Origin: Acidobacteriota bacterium
Lineage (GTDB): Bacteria; Acidobacteriota; Terriglobia; Bryobacterales; Bryobacteraceae
Assembly: GCA_026394095.1 (NCBI GenBank)
Contig: JAPKYY010000242.1
Coordinates: forward strand, 1-7,272
Direction of reading: 5' to 3'
Length of the DNA stretch: 7,272 bases
Both the position numbers and the translations under genes were made by a program. Positions 5,259 through 7,272 of this stretch are shown here, in pieces (within the stretch, counting starts at the first letter, position 1; each line of letters opens with the position of its first letter). The notes under the pieces are model-generated. The model was not told the origin of the DNA. It searched no databases and saw only the letters and a list, made by a program, of their open reading frames with translations.

Positions 5259-5731
5259 TAGGGAATCCGCGCTGCAAACTCTTTGCCCGCCTGGATCGCT
5301 TCTTCTTCGCTCAACCCCGCAATGCCGCCAATGTAGCTGCCCTTGGCAAACACAAATAGCGGTCCTGCACTCGTTGCGCCATCGAAGTAGCCACCATAAG
5401 AAGCCACAAACTTGGGCTCTTTCATCTGGTTCTTGATGTCAAAAATGTAGCTTCCCGCCTGGGTCGCATTGCGGCACCGAATCAAGAGCAGCTTGTACTT
5501 CTGCTTGCCGGCCTCATACTCGGCCACATTGCCGCCACAAAGATAAGACAACCCAAGCATTGGTGCCGTTACAACGCCAATGCTTTTCCTGTTCAGAGAA
5601 GGGAATCGCACATCCTCAGCAATGGCTCGCGGCAGGTCTGGCAAAGAAGGCTTCTTTACTTCTTCAACCGGTGTTTTGCCCCCGCAAGCCACCAACCAGC
5701 CGCAAATGAAAACCACCCAAATCTGCTTCAT
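5255..5731 (-). CDS. Lipoprotein of unknown function
   Basis: 158 residues. MKQIWVVFICGWLVACGGKT is a lipoprotein signal with lipobox LVAC (Cys 16); GG after the Cys gives no inner-membrane retention Asp, so outer-membrane sorting is likely (inference). A Pro-rich stretch (KKPSLPDLP) leads to a domain of about 120 residues with mixed hydrophobic strands (SIGVVTAPMLGLSYLCGG, YKLLLIRC, FVASYGGYFDGATSAGPLFVFAKGSYIGGIAGL) and a closing helix (SEEEAIQAGKEFAARI). C67/C88-like cysteines in the mature domain could form a disulfide. I do not recognise a named family. The ATG overlaps the stop of the DUF6526-like gene (ATGA, 5728-5731), so the two are translationally coupled and probably act at the same envelope. 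Its end overlaps the stop of the converging SnoaL-like gene by 3 bases. Confidence 0.85.
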   Translation of the reverse strand: MKQIWVVFICGWLVACGGKTPVEEVKKPSLPDLPRAIAEDVRFPSLNRKSIGVVTAPMLGLSYLCGGNVAEYEAGKQKYKLLLIRCRNATQAGSYIFDIKNQMKEPKFVASYGGYFDGATSAGPLFVFAKGSYIGGIAGLSEEEAIQAGKEFAARIPY

Positions 5732-6156
5732 ACGCGATACTCATCCGGACGCCAATCCCGGATTGCCTCCTTGATCTCTTTTGCTTCCATCTTCTCTTCC
5801 AGCGCCCTGCGCGCTAGTGCAACTACTTCACCATCTGAGGCGAATCGCAACCCGATCCATTGCGACACACTCACTGCATCCACCCAGCTCGCATCACTGC
5901 TGCCCAAGAGTCTTCGTACTCTTGTCTGCTCCTCAAGCCGGATCAACCGGTCCTGCACACGCAAGGCATTCAGCCGCAACTTGAGCACGGCAACTACCAG
6001 CCCGCAGCTGACGACAAGTCCCCACGCCACCCCCAAATCTGGCTCCCGCACCAGACGCATTCCCCAATAGACAACATTGAGCAGCATCACTGGCGAAAGA
6101 AAAAAGTGATACCAGGGATCCCACCGTTCATGATTTTTATAACTTTGTGCAGGCAT
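5728..6156 (-). CDS. DUF6526-like two-helix membrane protein
   Basis: 142 residues from ATG at 6156-6154, with GAGAAG close upstream. MPAQSYKNHERWDPWYHFFL followed by two hydrophobic segments (about 19-34, FFLSPVMLLNVVYWGM; about 43-58, VAWGLVVSCGLVVAVL), then a cytosolic basic/acidic helix LNALRVQDRLIRLEEQTRVR, and a tail ending QWIGLRFASDGEVVALARRA to KEIKEAIRDWRPDEYRV. This order (YKNH box, two helices, QDRLIRLEE, RFASD, IRDWRPDxYRV) matches the DUF6526 family as I remember it; no function is known for that family. By the positive-inside trend the long C-terminal part is cytoplasmic. It is the first gene of a two-gene operon with the lipoprotein and diverges from the small Cys protein 34 bases away. 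Confidence 0.86.
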   Translation of the reverse strand: MPAQSYKNHERWDPWYHFFLSPVMLLNVVYWGMRLVREPDLGVAWGLVVSCGLVVAVLKLRLNALRVQDRLIRLEEQTRVRRLLGSSDASWVDAVSVSQWIGLRFASDGEVVALARRALEEKMEAKEIKEAIRDWRPDEYRV

Positions 6157-6174
6157 AACTTCTCACGTGGGGCG

Positions 6175-6180
6175 ATCATA
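6175..6180 (-). promoter_or_regulatory. Probable -10 element of the DUF6526-lipoprotein operon
   Basis: On the minus strand TATGAT (5 of 6 matches to TATAAT) is 18 bases upstream of the ATG at 6156, placing the transcript start near 6168 with a leader of about 12 bases that includes the GAGAAG ribosome site. No convincing -35 is seen 16-18 bases further up, so this is tentative. Confidence 0.35.
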
Positions 6181-6190
6181 GCAGAAGGTA

Positions 6191-6388
6191 ATGAATCCTG
6201 GTTTGTGTGGAAGCTGCATCTACGTCCGTCGCATCGTCAACGATCGCGGCAGCACCTTCTTTCACTGCGGCCGTGCCAAAGACGACCCCAGCTTCCCCAA
6301 GTACCCGCACCTTCCCGTCTTCCACTGCCGGGGCTTCGAAGCAGCTAAAGATACGGACCCGCCTCAATCAACTTCTTCAACTCCGTAA
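6191..6388 (+). CDS. Small four-cysteine protein (CxxC), probably metal-binding
   Basis: 65 residues from ATG at 6191, with GAAGG (6184-6188) unusually close, 2 bases upstream. The core MNPGLCGSCIYVRRI, then GSTFFHCGRAKDDPSFPKYP and LPVFHCRGFE resembles a small protein found widely in Acidobacteriota and Actinobacteria with pattern CxxC, a later C, PxFPKYPxLPVxxC and GxE. C6, C9, C26 and C46 could hold one zinc ion, a rubredoxin-knuckle-like arrangement (inference). The conserved part ends at about E50. The last 14 codons read antisense to the end of the asparaginase gene (44-base overlap) and are Ser/Thr/Pro-rich, so the tail is probably unconserved. No function is known. It diverges from the DUF6526-like gene. 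Confidence 0.78.
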   Translation: MNPGLCGSCIYVRRIVNDRGSTFFHCGRAKDDPSFPKYPHLPVFHCRGFEAAKDTDPPQSTSSTP

Positions 6389-7272
6389 CCTCACTTGTGA
6401 TCCCAAGAGCCAGCATCAGGAGAATCCGCGCCTTCGGGCCTGTCAGACTTCCCGCAAAGATCACCCCGCGATTCCGCAAATCTCTACCTGATCCCTCATA
6501 CGCGTAGGTATCAAGCACCCTTCCCTGCGCGCATCGTGTCGATAGCAACACAGGCAAGCCCGCATCGATCGCTCGCTGTATCGCAGGCAATGTCATGGGT
6601 GGCACATTTCCCCGGCCTGTGCCTTCAATCACAATTCCGCGCGCTCCCATCTCGCGAGCTGCATCGATAAAACGGCCATCAGCTCCCGCATACATTTGAA
6701 ACAGATCCACCCGAGTCTCAATCGCCGAGGTGTCAATCGTCTGCCGGTACTTCAGCATCCGCGCAAAGTACACCCGGTCTTTATCGACAATCCCAAAGGG
6801 CCCAAACACGGGCGATTGAAAGGTCTCAATCGCCTGCGCATCCATCTTTGTCGCATAGGCTGCCGCATGCAATGTCTCATTGAGCAAGACAAAAACACCC
6901 TGTCCGCGAGCCCCCTCATCTATGGCTACCCTCACTGCCGCCCGTACATTCGCAGGCCCGTCATAAGAGAGCTCCGACGCATTCCGCATCGCGCCAATCA
7001 CCACCACCGGCTTCGGCGAATGATGCCGCAAATCAAGAAAGAACGCCGTCTCCTCAAGCGTATCCGTCCCGTGTGTCACCACCACACCGCTCACCTCAGG
7101 CCGATCAAGCGAAGCCCTGATCTGCTCTGACAAATCCCACATATGCTGAGGCGTTACCTGTGGCCCGGCCAGCATTCCAAAATCCACCACTTCCAAATTC
7201 GCCAGCCGTGCCAGCTCCGGGTCGTGCGCCAAAATCTCTTCACCTGAAAGCGCCGGTACCGCCCCGCCCAAT
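6345..7272 (-). CDS. L-asparaginase (AnsA/AnsB type), N-terminus beyond the window
   Basis: About 309 codons, stop TAG at 6345-6347. The frame is open to the right edge with no true start, so an estimated 20-30 residues are missing, including the first catalytic-Thr block TGGTI. The enzyme hydrolyses L-asparagine (often also glutamine) to aspartate and ammonia. Seen here: the second block VVVTHGTDTLEETAFFLDL with the Thr-Asp pair (in-window residues 69-70), PVVVIGAMRNASELSYDGP, and the catalytic Lys in AAYATKMDA (142). The Thr-to-Lys distance of 73 matches E. coli AnsB (T89, K162). The Ser-Gln substrate loop (GSQDM in AnsB) reads LAGPQVTP here, so Ser is replaced by Gly. The C-terminus (LLSTRCAQGRV, FAGSLTGPKARILLMLALG) is complete. 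No signal peptide can be judged. Its end overlaps antisense the tail of the small Cys protein. Confidence 0.93.
   Translation of the reverse strand, partial: LGGAVPALSGEEILAHDPELARLANLEVVDFGMLAGPQVTPQHMWDLSEQIRASLDRPEVSGVVVTHGTDTLEETAFFLDLRHHSPKPVVVIGAMRNASELSYDGPANVRAAVRVAIDEGARGQGVFVLLNETLHAAAYATKMDAQAIETFQSPVFGPFGIVDKDRVYFARMLKYRQTIDTSAIETRVDLFQMYAGADGRFIDAAREMGARGIVIEGTGRGNVPPMTLPAIQRAIDAGLPVLLSTRCAQGRVLDTYAYEGSGRDLRNRGVIFAGSLTGPKARILLMLALGITSEVTELKKLIEAGPYL

Noticed and set aside
6138..6143. TATAAC as a -10 for the small Cys protein
   Set aside because: No -35 at 16-18 bases upstream; it lies in the AT-rich start of the DUF6526-like gene and could be chance.
6696..7130. Plus-strand His/Arg-rich frame opposite the asparaginase
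   Set aside because: Antisense to THGTDT and the other catalytic blocks; composition is that of a shadow frame.

Overview
The window looks like chromosomal DNA from a moderately GC-rich, Gram-negative soil-type bacterium. Two (lipo)protein signal peptides of the diderm type, an RlpA with a SPOR domain, a sigma-54 activator and a SnoaL/NTF2-like secreted protein fit Acidobacteriota (Bryobacter/Solibacter-like). That assignment is an inference from gene style, not from a marker gene. There are no rRNA or tRNA genes, insertion sequences, integrases or CRISPR arrays. Genes are packed tightly, with several overlapping ends.

Left part (1-3544, all minus strand). In transcription order: an RlpA-like lipoprotein (3544-2885), a receiver-less sigma-54 enhancer-binding protein (2797-1742), a REC-GGDEF protein in which both domains have lost their key residues (1705-851), and a GT4-type glycosyltransferase that runs off the left edge (884-1). 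The last three are close enough to be one operon: the gap is about 36 bases, then a 34-base overlap. The likely theme is control of surface polysaccharide, with a pseudo-receiver/pseudo-cyclase protein available as partner for an activator that has no sensor domain of its own.

Middle (3545-3970). A divergent control region separates rlpA from a 60-residue Lys/Ala/Pro protein on the plus strand. That protein is almost entirely eight repeats of a KKAAPA unit, like the tail of histone H1 or bacterial H1-like DNA-binding proteins. It has a good sigma-70-type promoter, a hairpin in its leader and a strong hairpin terminator. The terminator lies inside the last codons of the converging methyltransferase gene.

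Right part (3931-7272). A compact MidA/NDUFAF7-type methyltransferase (minus) diverges from a secreted SnoaL/NTF2-like protein (plus) with only 17 bases between the start codons; the plus gene is probably transcribed leaderless. That gene converges, with overlapping stop codons, on a two-gene minus-strand operon (DUF6526-like membrane protein, then a lipoprotein of unknown function, coupled by ATGA). Next comes a small four-cysteine plus-strand protein whose tail overlaps antisense with the end of an L-asparaginase gene. The asparaginase enters from the right edge and lacks its N-terminus here.

The most unusual items are the doubly degenerate REC-GGDEF protein beside a sensor-less sigma-54 activator, and the minimal H1-tail-like repeat protein with its own full expression cassette. 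No clearly new multi-gene defence or mobile system is visible.
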